Shown here: piece after piece, positions 6,768 through 13,541 of the stretch
How the letters are laid out: the number at the start of each line of letters is the position of its first letter
Position numbering within the stretch: the stretch's first letter is position 1
Assembly: GCA_039888615.1 (NCBI GenBank)
Contig: JBDQQS010000036.1
DNA length: 13,541 bases
Strand: one strand, 5' to 3'
From: Flavimaribacter sp039888615
GTDB lineage: Bacteria > Pseudomonadota > Alphaproteobacteria > Rhizobiales > Rhizobiaceae
Position numbers and translations under genes: made by a program
The notes under the pieces: model-generated
Databases searched by the model: none
What the model was told of the DNA's origin: nothing
Seen by the model: only the letters and a program-made list of their open reading frames with translations

Positions 6768-7081
6768 GCGCGTTCCGCAAGGCGAGTTATGCCACGCCGG
6801 TGTCCCGGGCCTTGGTAATGACCGATTTCCCCGGCTTCTCCTTCGGCGTCTTCCGAGATCCGCCGGGCCAGGTGTGGGCAGATTTCGTCCACAATACCGA
6901 CGAATACGTCGTCGTCGCTGAGGGGTCGATGGAAATCGAGGTCGCTGGCGAAACCGCGTTCTGCGAACCGGGCGATCTCGTCCTAATCCCGGCCGGTGCG
7001 TCGCACTCGCTGCACACCTCGCGGCGCGGTGGAAGCGTCTGGTTCTACGGCTACGGAACTTTTGGAGGCGCGGATGGCTGA
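6764..7081 (+). CDS. Small single-domain cupin protein
   Basis: A 105-residue cupin (Cupin_2-like). Motif 1 is recognisable in FVHNTDEYVVVAEGSMEIEV (41-60) and motif 2 in PGDLVLIPAGASHS (69-82). Of the usual metal ligands, H43, E47 and H81 are present, but the first histidine of the HxH pair is replaced by Phe41. A three-ligand or metal-free site is possible. The start overlaps the upstream stop by four bases (ATGA). Small cupins in sugar-catabolic operons serve as isomerases, epimerases, lyases or ligand sensors; nothing here decides among them. It lies directly between the odd ATPase and the first dehydrogenase. Confidence 0.75.
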   Translation: MSAFRKASYATPVSRALVMTDFPGFSFGVFRDPPGQVWADFVHNTDEYVVVAEGSMEIEVAGETAFCEPGDLVLIPAGASHSLHTSRRGGSVWFYGYGTFGGADG

Positions 7082-8075
7082 ACGGCTGCGCGTCGCGCTG
7101 GTCGGCTGCGGCATGATCAGTCTCTATCACCTGCGCGCATGGGAAGCGGCGGGTGTCGATATCGTTGCGCTCTGCGACACCGATATCGACAATGCAAAGG
7201 CCCGCGCTGCGGAGTTCGGTGTTTCGCAGGTCCATACCGATGCGGGCGAGATGTTTGCGGCAGGTGGGTTCGACGCGGTCGATATCGCGGCGTCGGTCGG
7301 CGCACACGCGCCGGTCGCCCGCATGGCTGCTGATCATGGCATTCACATCATGTGTCAGAAACCCCTTACGGAATCGGTCGCCGAAGCCGAGGCGCTGATA
7401 GACTATGTGGGTGACCGTGTCGGCTTCATGGTGCATGAGAACTACCGCTTTAGGCCGCATTACATGACCGTTCGCCGCTGGATTGAGGGGGGCCGCATCG
7501 GCGTCGTGCGTCACGCGGCGATCTCCTGCCGGGGGTCGGGACTGTGTCCGCGCGATGGCGCGGCGCCCTTCCTGATCGAGCGTCAGCCCTATCTCAGGGG
7601 CTTTCGCCGCAACCTCGTCTTCGAGACGATGATCCATCATCTCGACGTTCTTCGTTGCCTCTGCAGACCGCTCAAGGTTGTCGCCGCACAGCTCAACCGG
7701 CTTGCCGAGGGGCTGCCCGGGGAGGACACTGCGGCAATCCTGCTGTCCGGCGAAAACGGCTTTATCGCGACCGCCGACGGGTGCCTTGTCGCGCCGGGTT
7801 ATCCGCAGCTTCATGGCGATCGCCTCGAGGTCATTGGCTCGACCGGCACGATCCTGATGGAACTGAACCGCATTCATCTCGTCGGTGCGGAGGACGAGGC
7901 TGAGGAGGTCGACCTTCTGGGCCGCTACCAGGAATGTTTCGACACGGTGATGGCGGATTTCGTCCAGGGACTGCGCGACGGTACGCCGTTTGAGACCGAT
8001 CGCCTCGACAATCTGGAGACCCTGCGATTGATGGAAAGCGTCTATGCCGCGGCTGGAATGGAGATACAGCAATGA
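7074..8075 (+). CDS. Gfo/Idh/MocA-family NAD(P)-dependent oxidoreductase
   Basis: A 333-residue oxidoreductase of the glucose-fructose oxidoreductase / inositol dehydrogenase / MocA family. The N-terminal Rossmann domain (1-120) has the nucleotide loop VALVGCGMISLYH (7-19) with D35 after strand 2, suggesting NAD preference, and the motif QKP (95-97), a variant of the family's EKP that keeps the key Lys96. The C-terminal sheet domain follows HENYRFRPHY (121-130). The probable catalytic His is in IHHLD (187-191). The start at 7074 overlaps the cupin by eight bases and has a GGAGG ribosome binding site (7064-7068) five bases away. A longer open frame begins at 6996 but only adds cupin-overlapping sequence. 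The likely role is oxidation of a sugar or sugar-derived alcohol at the head of the pathway. Confidence 0.88.
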   Translation: MAERLRVALVGCGMISLYHLRAWEAAGVDIVALCDTDIDNAKARAAEFGVSQVHTDAGEMFAAGGFDAVDIAASVGAHAPVARMAADHGIHIMCQKPLTESVAEAEALIDYVGDRVGFMVHENYRFRPHYMTVRRWIEGGRIGVVRHAAISCRGSGLCPRDGAAPFLIERQPYLRGFRRNLVFETMIHHLDVLRCLCRPLKVVAAQLNRLAEGLPGEDTAAILLSGENGFIATADGCLVAPGYPQLHGDRLEVIGSTGTILMELNRIHLVGAEDEAEEVDLLGRYQECFDTVMADFVQGLRDGTPFETDRLDNLETLRLMESVYAAAGMEIQQ

Positions 8076-8893
8076 ACCAGCAACCCGCCAGCCTCACACC
8101 GGGTCTCGACCCGGAGCGGATCGCCAGGCTGTTCGACATCACGGGAATGCGCGTCTTCGTGCCGGGAGGTTACGGAGCGATCGGCGAGGCCACCGCCACC
8201 GCCATGGCCGCGCACGGGGCGGTGGTGACGATCGCCGGACCGAAAATCGAAAAGGCGCGGGCGTTGGCCGACGGCATCGTCGACGCCGGCGGCAAGGCCT
8301 ACTGCTTTGAACTGGATGCGCGGGATGTCGACTCGGTGCGAGACGCCACCGCGCAGGCCATTGGCGCCATGGGCGGCATCGACACGCTGGTGAACTGCGT
8401 CGGCATCCAGCGCGAGCAGCATTTGATGGACGTGACCGAGGAGGCCTTCGACGAGGTTTACCGGACCAACCTTAAATCCGCGATGTTCCTCGCTCAGGAG
8501 ACGGCGCGCGACCAGATCGCTCGCGGCAAGGGCGGACGGCAGATCCATATCCTGTCGGTCCGCTCGCAACTGGCGCTTCGCGGACGCGGTTATTCCGCCT
8601 ATTGCTCCTCCAAGGGCGGGCTTGCGATGCTCGTAAAGCAGCATGCGATGGAACTTGCACCGTACAACATCACTGTCAACGGGGTGGCGCCGACATTCAT
8701 CCAGTCGGATCGCATCCGCGCGCATCTCGACAAGCCCGAGTTCCGGGATTTCATACTCGAACGCAATCCGCTCGGTCGGATCGGCGATCCGCTGGAAGTC
8801 TGCGGCCAGGTGATCGTGTTCGCAGCGCCGGCCGGCAGCTACATGACCGGACAGATCGTATATATTGACGGCGGGGTCACGGCTTCGCAATGA
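8072..8893 (+). CDS. Short-chain dehydrogenase/reductase (SDR family)
   Basis: A 273-residue classical SDR. Visible are the nucleotide loop VPGGYGAIG (30-38; Pro31 replaces the usual Thr), D82 in ELDARD, NCVG (108-111) in place of NNAG, N133, a catalytic Ser in LSVRS (161-165), and Y177-C-S-S-K181 giving the YxxxK pair. The PTFIQSD segment (207-213) and a C-terminal YMTGQIVYIDGGVT end are typical. The resemblance is to sugar and sugar-acid SDRs such as gluconate 5-dehydrogenase-like enzymes. The start forms a four-base ATGA overlap with the upstream gene, with a GGAGA site at 8060-8064. It could oxidise a sugar to a lactone, or act together with the Gfo/Idh enzyme to isomerise through a keto intermediate. 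The substrate is unknown. Confidence 0.88.
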   Translation: MNQQPASLTPGLDPERIARLFDITGMRVFVPGGYGAIGEATATAMAAHGAVVTIAGPKIEKARALADGIVDAGGKAYCFELDARDVDSVRDATAQAIGAMGGIDTLVNCVGIQREQHLMDVTEEAFDEVYRTNLKSAMFLAQETARDQIARGKGGRQIHILSVRSQLALRGRGYSAYCSSKGGLAMLVKQHAMELAPYNITVNGVAPTFIQSDRIRAHLDKPEFRDFILERNPLGRIGDPLEVCGQVIVFAAPAGSYMTGQIVYIDGGVTASQ

Positions 8894-10608
8894 CGAGATT
8901 GCGTTCATCACGCTGGTTCGACACAGACGATCTGCGCGGATTCGGTCACCGCTCGCGGCTTATGCAGATGGGCTATTCGCGTGAGGACTGGGAAGGCCGG
9001 CCGGTCATTGCCATCGTCAACACATGGTCGGACATCAATCCCTGCCACGCGCATTTCCGGGCGCGGGTTGAAGACGTGAAGCGCGGCGTGCTGCAGGCCG
9101 GCGGCTTCCCGATCGAACTGCCGGCGCTGTCGCTTTCGGAAAATTTCGTCAAGCCGACAACCATGCTGTACCGGAACCTGCTGGCCATGGAGACCGAGGA
9201 ACTGCTTCGGTCGCATCCCGTTGACGGCGCTGTCCTGATGGGCGGCTGCGACAAGACCGGGCCGGCGCTTCTGATGGGGGCGATCAACATGGATCTTCCT
9301 GCGATCTTCATGCCTGCCGGCCCGATGCTGCGCGGCAATCTGAAGGGCGAGGTTCTGGGGTCCGGCTCCGACACCTGGAAATACTGGGACGAGCGTCGCG
9401 CGGGACGGATCGGTCTTGCCGAATGGCAAGAGGTCGAGGCCGGGATCGCCCGGTCCTACGGACACTGCATGACCATGGGCACGGCCGCCACGATGACAGG
9501 CATCGCCGATGCGCTGGGCCTGTGCCTGACCGGTGCGTCTTCAATTCCCGCCGCTGACGCAAACCACATCCGCATGGCAGCCGCCACCGGGCGGCGGGCC
9601 GTCGAGATAGTGAATGAGGACCTGCGCCCGTCAACGATCCTGTCTCCCGCCTCCTTTGCCAATGCGCTGCATGTCGCGATGGCGATGGGTTGTTCTACCA
9701 ACGCTATCATTCATCTGATCGCATTGTCCCGGCGTGCCGGCTTTCCGTTGACCCTGGACGACTTCCACGTCGCCGGCGCGCGGGTGCCGCTTCTCGCCAA
9801 CATACGGCCCTCGGGCGCAACCTATCTCATGGAGGATTTCTTCTATGCCGGAGGCCTTCGCGCGCTGATGGCAAAAATGGGCGATTACATCGATCCGGAG
9901 GCCCGCACGGTGACCGGACGATCCATGGGTGAGGAGATTGAAGGCGCGGAAACCTATCTGCCGGATGTCATCCGCGGACTCGACGACCCCGTCTCAAACG
10001 AACCTGCCATGGCGGTCCTCCGTGGCAATCTCGCGCCTGACGGCGCGGTGATGAAGCCTTCTGCCGCCGATCCGCGGCTGCTGAAACATCGCGGTCCGGC
10101 GGTGGTGTTCGAAAGCTATGGCGAGATGAAGCAGCGGATCGACGATCCGGCGCTCGCAGTTACGCCCGATCATGTGCTGATCATGCGCGGCGCGGGTCCG
10201 CAGGGCGGACCGGGCATGCCGGAATGGGGGATGCTGCCGATCCCGAAATACCTGCTGGAACAAGGCGTGCGCGACATGCTGCGTCTTTCAGATGCGCGCA
10301 TGAGCGGCACCAGTTATGGCGCATGCATTCTGCATGTCGCGCCGGAAGCGCATGTTGGTGGGCCGCTAGCGCTGGTGCGCACCGGAGACTTCATCTCTGT
10401 CGATGCCCGCGCTGGCCGTCTCGACATGGAGGTGGACGCTGACGAGCTCGAAGGTCGCCTTGCCGGATGGGTTCGGCCGCAACGCAAGTTCGGTCGGGGC
10501 TACGGATGGATATACTCCGACCACGTTCTGCAGGCCGATCAGGGCTGCGACTTCGATTTCCTGGAAACCGGTTTCGGCGCTCCGGCGCCGGAACCCGAGA
10601 TATTGTGA
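8890..10608 (+). CDS. IlvD/Edd-family sugar-acid (aldonate) dehydratase
   Basis: A 572-residue dehydratase resembling characterised rhizobial L-arabinonate dehydratase and related aldonate dehydratases throughout, so not the valine/isoleucine IlvD subgroup. The three iron-sulfur cysteines are C52 (INPCHAHF), C120 (MGGCDKTGP) and C193 (SYGHCMTMGTA). K122 corresponds to the carbamylated Mg2+ ligand lysine. S472 in ARMSGTSYG is the expected catalytic base. Other subfamily features are the RSSRWFDTDD opening, NTWSDINPC, SEN...KPTTMLYRN and the LRGNLAPDGAVMKPSA block (377-392). The reaction is aldonate to 2-keto-3-deoxyaldonate. Family members accept pentonates and hexonates, so the substrate cannot be fixed. 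The start overlaps the SDR stop by four bases. It feeds the aldolase two genes downstream. Confidence 0.92.
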   Translation: MTRLRSSRWFDTDDLRGFGHRSRLMQMGYSREDWEGRPVIAIVNTWSDINPCHAHFRARVEDVKRGVLQAGGFPIELPALSLSENFVKPTTMLYRNLLAMETEELLRSHPVDGAVLMGGCDKTGPALLMGAINMDLPAIFMPAGPMLRGNLKGEVLGSGSDTWKYWDERRAGRIGLAEWQEVEAGIARSYGHCMTMGTAATMTGIADALGLCLTGASSIPAADANHIRMAAATGRRAVEIVNEDLRPSTILSPASFANALHVAMAMGCSTNAIIHLIALSRRAGFPLTLDDFHVAGARVPLLANIRPSGATYLMEDFFYAGGLRALMAKMGDYIDPEARTVTGRSMGEEIEGAETYLPDVIRGLDDPVSNEPAMAVLRGNLAPDGAVMKPSAADPRLLKHRGPAVVFESYGEMKQRIDDPALAVTPDHVLIMRGAGPQGGPGMPEWGMLPIPKYLLEQGVRDMLRLSDARMSGTSYGACILHVAPEAHVGGPLALVRTGDFISVDARAGRLDMEVDADELEGRLAGWVRPQRKFGRGYGWIYSDHVLQADQGCDFDFLETGFGAPAPEPEIL

Positions 10609-10622
10609 AGTGAGGCAAGACC

Positions 10623-12062
10623 ATGGCTGGCATGCAACCGAAGCTGCTGATCGGAGATGCGTTTCGTACTAACGGAGGCGCGGCGCCAATTCCCGTCATC
10701 AATCCCTGCACCGAGGAGGTGCTCTGGGAACAGCCGGCCTGTTCGAGCGACGATGTCGTGGAGGCCCTGGCCCATGCTCGCAGCGCGCAGGAACGATGGA
10801 GTCACGTCCATGGTTGGGAGCGAGGACGCATCCTGCGGAAGGTAGCGGAGGAAATGGGCGCCCGCACCGACGCGATTGCCCGCGCGCTGTCCCTCGAAAT
10901 CGGCAGACCCTACAGCCAGTCGGCTGGCGAGGTTGGCGCGGCGATCGAACAGATCGAGTGGTTCGCAGGCGAGGCGGAGAGACTATTCGGAGAGACGATT
11001 CCGTCGCGCCAGGGCGGGCGGCTGATCATCGAGCCGGAGCCGGTCGGCATCTGCGCTGCGTTCACCGCGTGGAACTTCCCAGTCAACCTGCCGGTTCGCA
11101 AGATGGCGCCGGCGCTCGCCGCGGGCTGCGCCATCCTCGTGCGGCCCTCCGAGCAGGTTCCTATGACGTCGACCCTTATCGCGGAGGCATTTGTTGCGGG
11201 CGGCGTACCGGCGGGTGCAGTGCAGCTCCTGCTCGGCCGTGCGGCGGACATCACCCCTGCGATTCTCGCGGCGAACGAGGTGCGCAAGATCTCTCTTACC
11301 GGTTCGACCCGAGTCGGCAAGATGCTGATGGCCGAGGCCACCCAGACCGTGAAACGATGCTCGATGGAACTGGGCGGGCATTCTCCTGTCGTCGTGTGTG
11401 CGGATACAGACGTGGAGGCCGCGGCGGTGCAATGCGCCGGCTTCAAGTTCCGAAATGCCGGCCAGGTCTGCATCGCTCCCAACCGCTTCTATGTGGAGGA
11501 AAGCGTGGCCGACCGCTTCCTGTCCAAAATGAAAACCGAGGCCGAAAAGCTCGTGCTCGGCGACAGCCAGGACGAAGCGAGCTCGATGGGGCCACTGACG
11601 CTCGCCTCGGGTCGCGAGAAGGTCGAGCGCCTGATCGTTGACGCTCGGGAAAAAGGTGCGAGACTGGTAACTGGCGGCAAACGGCCAGCAGGGCGCAACG
11701 CGGGATATTTCCTCGAACCGACTGTATTGGCGGGTGTGCCGGACGATGCGGATATCATGAGCGAGGAGCCTTTCGGACCGATCGCGCCTGTCGCGACATT
11801 CGGAGCGCTCGACGATGCCATCGCGCGCGCCAATTCCACGCCTTACGGCCTCGCAGCCTATGCCTTCACCTCCAGCCAGGCGAAGGCCGAAGCGCTCTCG
11901 CGCGGACTGCGTGCCGGCATGGTCGGAATCAACACTTTCATGATCGCGCACGCCGAGGCGCCGTTCGGGGGCGTCGACCACTCCGGCATGGGGCGCGAAG
12001 GGGGACGCGAGGCGATCCGGGACTATCAGAACACCAAGCTCAGCCACATCATGGCGGTGTGA
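10623..12062 (+). CDS. NAD(P)-dependent aldehyde dehydrogenase (ALDH superfamily)
   Basis: A 479-residue aldehyde dehydrogenase with all catalytic elements: N151 in TAWNFPVN, E249 in MELGGHSP, C283 in NAGQVCIAPN, and the EEPFGPIAPV block near residues 380-389. The coenzyme-binding lysine of the usual KP(S/A)E motif is Arg174 (VRPSEQVP), an uncommon but conservative change. The ATG at 10623 has a GAGG site at 10612-10615 with seven bases spacing; Met4 is an alternative. With a dehydratase and aldolase beside it, the likely job is to oxidise the aldolase's aldehyde product, such as glycolaldehyde or lactaldehyde, to the acid. An alternative is 2-ketoglutarate semialdehyde dehydrogenase, as in the other branch of non-phosphorylative pentose catabolism, but that branch would need a second dehydratase, which is absent here. 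Confidence 0.9.
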   Translation: MAGMQPKLLIGDAFRTNGGAAPIPVINPCTEEVLWEQPACSSDDVVEALAHARSAQERWSHVHGWERGRILRKVAEEMGARTDAIARALSLEIGRPYSQSAGEVGAAIEQIEWFAGEAERLFGETIPSRQGGRLIIEPEPVGICAAFTAWNFPVNLPVRKMAPALAAGCAILVRPSEQVPMTSTLIAEAFVAGGVPAGAVQLLLGRAADITPAILAANEVRKISLTGSTRVGKMLMAEATQTVKRCSMELGGHSPVVVCADTDVEAAAVQCAGFKFRNAGQVCIAPNRFYVEESVADRFLSKMKTEAEKLVLGDSQDEASSMGPLTLASGREKVERLIVDAREKGARLVTGGKRPAGRNAGYFLEPTVLAGVPDDADIMSEEPFGPIAPVATFGALDDAIARANSTPYGLAAYAFTSSQAKAEALSRGLRAGMVGINTFMIAHAEAPFGGVDHSGMGREGGREAIRDYQNTKLSHIMAV

Positions 12063-12063
12063 C

Positions 12064-12843
12064 ATGGCGCCCCTCAACACGGTTCGTCGCGTCTGGACAG
12101 AGGGGCGCGCGGCGGTCAATGGTTGGATTGCAGTCCCGTCGGTGCTCAACATCGAGGCGATGGCGAAAGCGCGCTGGGATGCGCTGACGGTCGACATGCA
12201 GCATGGTACGGCCGACTATGCCGATCTCCTTTCAATTCTGCCGGTGATCGAGAAATCGGGCGCCACACCGATCGTCCGGGCGCCCTGGCTCGACGAGGCC
12301 GCGATTATGCGTGCGCTGGACGCCGGCGCGCTCGGGATCATCGCGCCGATGATAGAGACGCGACAGGATGCCGAACGCTTTGTGTCCGCATGCTGCTACC
12401 CGCCTCAAGGCGCGCGCAGTTTCGGTCCGGTGCGCGCACGCCTCGCCTGGGGCGACGATTACGCGCGTATCGCCAATCAGGAAGTGCTTGTCTTCGCGAT
12501 GATCGAGACGAAGACCGCGGTCGCCAATCTTGATGCGATCCTCTCCGTTCCAGGGCTGTCGGGCATCTATATCGGCCCGGCCGATCTCTCGCTTTCGCAC
12601 GGATTCGCGCCGGGGTTCGACCGGGAGGAGCCCGAGATGCGGGCCTTGATCGCCGATATCCGGGCGCGGTCATCAGCCGCCGGACTCCGGTGCTGCCTCC
12701 ACTGCGGATCTCCCTTGTATGCCTCCAAGGCCGCTGCCGCCGGAATGGACCTCGTCACGATCGGTTCCGACGCCCGTTTCGTCGAAGCTGGCGCTTTAGC
12801 CGCCCTGGATGGCTTCAAGAACGCATTAGAGCCCGGCAGCTAG
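12064..12843 (+). CDS. HpcH/HpaI-family 2-keto-acid (2-keto-3-deoxyaldonate) aldolase
   Basis: A 259-residue class II aldolase of the HpcH/HpaI family, close in length to HpaI and RhmA. Active-site elements are visible in order: H47 in VDMQHGT (catalytic His), R72 in PIVRAPW (pyruvate carboxylate), metal ligands E148 in AMIETKTAV and D174 in IGPADLSLSHG, and the GARSFGP loop (116-122). These enzymes reversibly cleave 2-keto-3-deoxy acids to pyruvate and an aldehyde using Mg2+ or another divalent metal. The gene starts one base after the aldehyde dehydrogenase stop and is the last of the operon. No convincing Rho-independent terminator follows. It links the dehydratase product to central metabolism. 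Confidence 0.9.
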   Translation: MAPLNTVRRVWTEGRAAVNGWIAVPSVLNIEAMAKARWDALTVDMQHGTADYADLLSILPVIEKSGATPIVRAPWLDEAAIMRALDAGALGIIAPMIETRQDAERFVSACCYPPQGARSFGPVRARLAWGDDYARIANQEVLVFAMIETKTAVANLDAILSVPGLSGIYIGPADLSLSHGFAPGFDREEPEMRALIADIRARSSAAGLRCCLHCGSPLYASKAAAAGMDLVTIGSDARFVEAGALAALDGFKNALEPGS

Positions 12844-12996
12844 ACTCGGTCTTTAACTCAAGGCGACGTCACAATTGCTGGCATTGCCGGATGGATTAGT
12901 ATGGACCTCATATGATCGTACACTTGGCCTTCGGTTATGCACGGAATTATTGGTCTCTTCTTGTTGTCACACTGTGCATTCGGCTTGGAATTTAAA

Positions 12997-13140
12997 CTAG
13001 CTGTCCCGTGTCAACACTTCTACCGCCCGAGCCACTCGATAAAGTGTGATCTCATCGTTGTGCCTACCCACCAACATAAGTCCTATGGACAGTCCATTTG
13101 TTCTGCCGCAGGGCACGGAAAGCGCAGGGTGGTGGCTAAG
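12997..13140 (-). pseudogene. 3' remnant of an amidase-signature-family gene
   Basis: The minus strand reads LSHHPALSVPCGRTNG, then LSIGLMLVGRHNDEITL, and ends in a TAG at 12999-12997. This is the C-terminal signature of amidase-signature enzymes (consensus-like GHPA(L/I)SVPCG...GLP(I/V)GLQLVG...DE..LL). About 47 codons remain. Upstream of the Leu codon at 13140-13138 the frame stays open to 13290, but the residues no longer look like an amidase and coincide with the IS element. The rest of the gene, including the Ser-cisSer-Lys triad, must be right of the window or lost. Amidase homology is seen directly; disruption by the IS is inferred. The gene is convergent with the catabolic operon. Confidence 0.75.
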
Positions 13141-13541
13141 TGTCTGTCCAAGAATGGCCGGTTCGGTTTCGGGGGTTGAGTGAAGGGCGGCAATCAGATT
13201 CTTTGTATTTTGCGACAAATACGGAGAGATCGAATGGCCTGGACACCCTTCACCCGCGTCACCATGACAGAAGCGGGCTGCGTTATGCAAGTGACCTGAC
13301 TGACCGGGAATGGAGCATGGTCGAGCCCTTCATGCCGCCCCAGCCACAGCGGGGTCGCAGGCGCAAGACGTCACTGCGCTCCGTAATGGACGCCATCTTC
13401 TATCTGCTGCAATCGGGATGCCAATGGGCGTTGCTGCCGCACGATTTTCCGCCGAAAAGCACGGTCCATTACTATTTCAAACGGTTCTGCCGGGACGGGA
13501 CGTGGCGGCGTATTCATGACGCGCTTTACCGCAGGACGCGG
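13141..13541 (+). mobile_element. Left part of an IS5-family insertion sequence (runs off the window)
   Basis: The element is defined by the transposase frame that starts at 13234 and by the abrupt end of amidase homology near 13140. The left terminus therefore lies close to 13136-13145, just after CTAAG. The 93 bases before the transposase ATG should include the left inverted repeat. The right end is outside the window, so the repeat and the target duplication cannot be confirmed. Confidence 0.65.
13234..13541 (+). pseudogene. IS5-family transposase, 5' part, frameshifted near the start
   Basis: The ATG at 13234 (GGAGA site at 13223-13227) reads MAWTPFTR, the typical opening of IS5-family OrfA proteins, but the frame then closes at the TGA 13297-13299. 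Shifting frame at about 13255-13257 restores the family sequence: RHHDRSGLRYASDLTDREW, then MVEPFMPP...GRRRKTSLR, then AIFYLLQSGCQWALLPHDFP and YYFKRFCRDGTWRRIHDALYRRTR, open to the window end. One base appears to be missing between ACC (13252-13254) and CGT (13257-13259). IS5 relatives that use programmed frameshifting do so far downstream, so this looks like a disabling deletion or a sequencing error. The in-frame ATG at 13317 could only make a truncated product. Confidence 0.75.

Noticed and set aside
6687..8072. 461-codon open frame on the minus strand
   Set aside because: It is antisense to the cupin and Gfo/Idh genes, both of which have clear motifs. Its sequence has no recognisable fold and is typical of GC-rich antisense frames.
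10983..12197. 404-codon open frame on the minus strand
   Set aside because: It is antisense to the aldehyde dehydrogenase, whose catalytic residues are all visible on the plus strand.
12842..12854. Possible terminator after the aldolase gene (AGAC-TCG-GTCT followed by TT)
   Set aside because: The stem is only four base pairs and the T-run two bases, too weak for a Rho-independent terminator.
12937..13179. 80-codon plus-strand frame in the right intergenic region
   Set aside because: It is antisense to the amidase remnant and crosses the IS boundary; no homology recognised.
13310..13519. 69-codon plus-strand frame in the IS element
   Set aside because: It is an off-frame shadow of the transposase, whose family sequence is in another frame.

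Overview
The window looks like an accessory catabolic locus from an alphaproteobacterium, most likely of the order Hyphomicrobiales (rhizobia and relatives). This is inferred from the GC-rich, tightly overlapping genes, the dehydratase that resembles the Rhizobium L-arabinonate dehydratase, and two insertion-sequence fragments of types common in rhizobia. The genus cannot be fixed from the sequence alone.

Layout. The left edge (1-49, minus strand) is the first 16 codons of an IS481-type transposase that runs off the window. A gene-poor, AT-richer gap of about 310 bp follows. An RpiR-family regulator (362-1204, minus) is divergent from a long plus-strand operon starting at 1369. The divergent control region (1205-1368) holds promoter-like hexamers on both strands and perfect short palindromes that are good candidate operators. 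The operon reads: Tat-signal periplasmic binding protein, LivH-type permease, LivM-type permease, LivG-type and LivF-type ATPases, a third ABC-ATPase-like protein with no helical subdomain or signature motif, a small cupin, a Gfo/Idh/MocA oxidoreductase, a short-chain dehydrogenase, an IlvD/Edd-family sugar-acid dehydratase, an aldehyde dehydrogenase, and an HpcH/HpaI-type aldolase ending at 12843. From the first permease onward, spacings run from 4- to 8-base overlaps up to 14 bases.

How the genes fit together (inference). A Liv-type ABC importer brings in a sugar or aldonic acid. One or both dehydrogenases oxidise it. The [Fe-S] dehydratase converts the aldonate to a 2-keto-3-deoxy acid. 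The aldolase cleaves that to pyruvate plus a short aldehyde, and the aldehyde dehydrogenase oxidises the aldehyde. This is a non-phosphorylative sugar or sugar-acid pathway under a SIS-domain (sugar-phosphate-binding type) regulator. No lactonase and no kinase are present. The substrate cannot be named from sequence.

The right edge holds a minus-strand 3' remnant of an amidase-signature gene (12997-13140), cut off by an IS5-family element whose transposase has a one-base frameshift near its start and runs off the window. IS fragments of two different families therefore flank the cluster. The most unusual gene is the signature-less ABC ATPase at 6144-6767.
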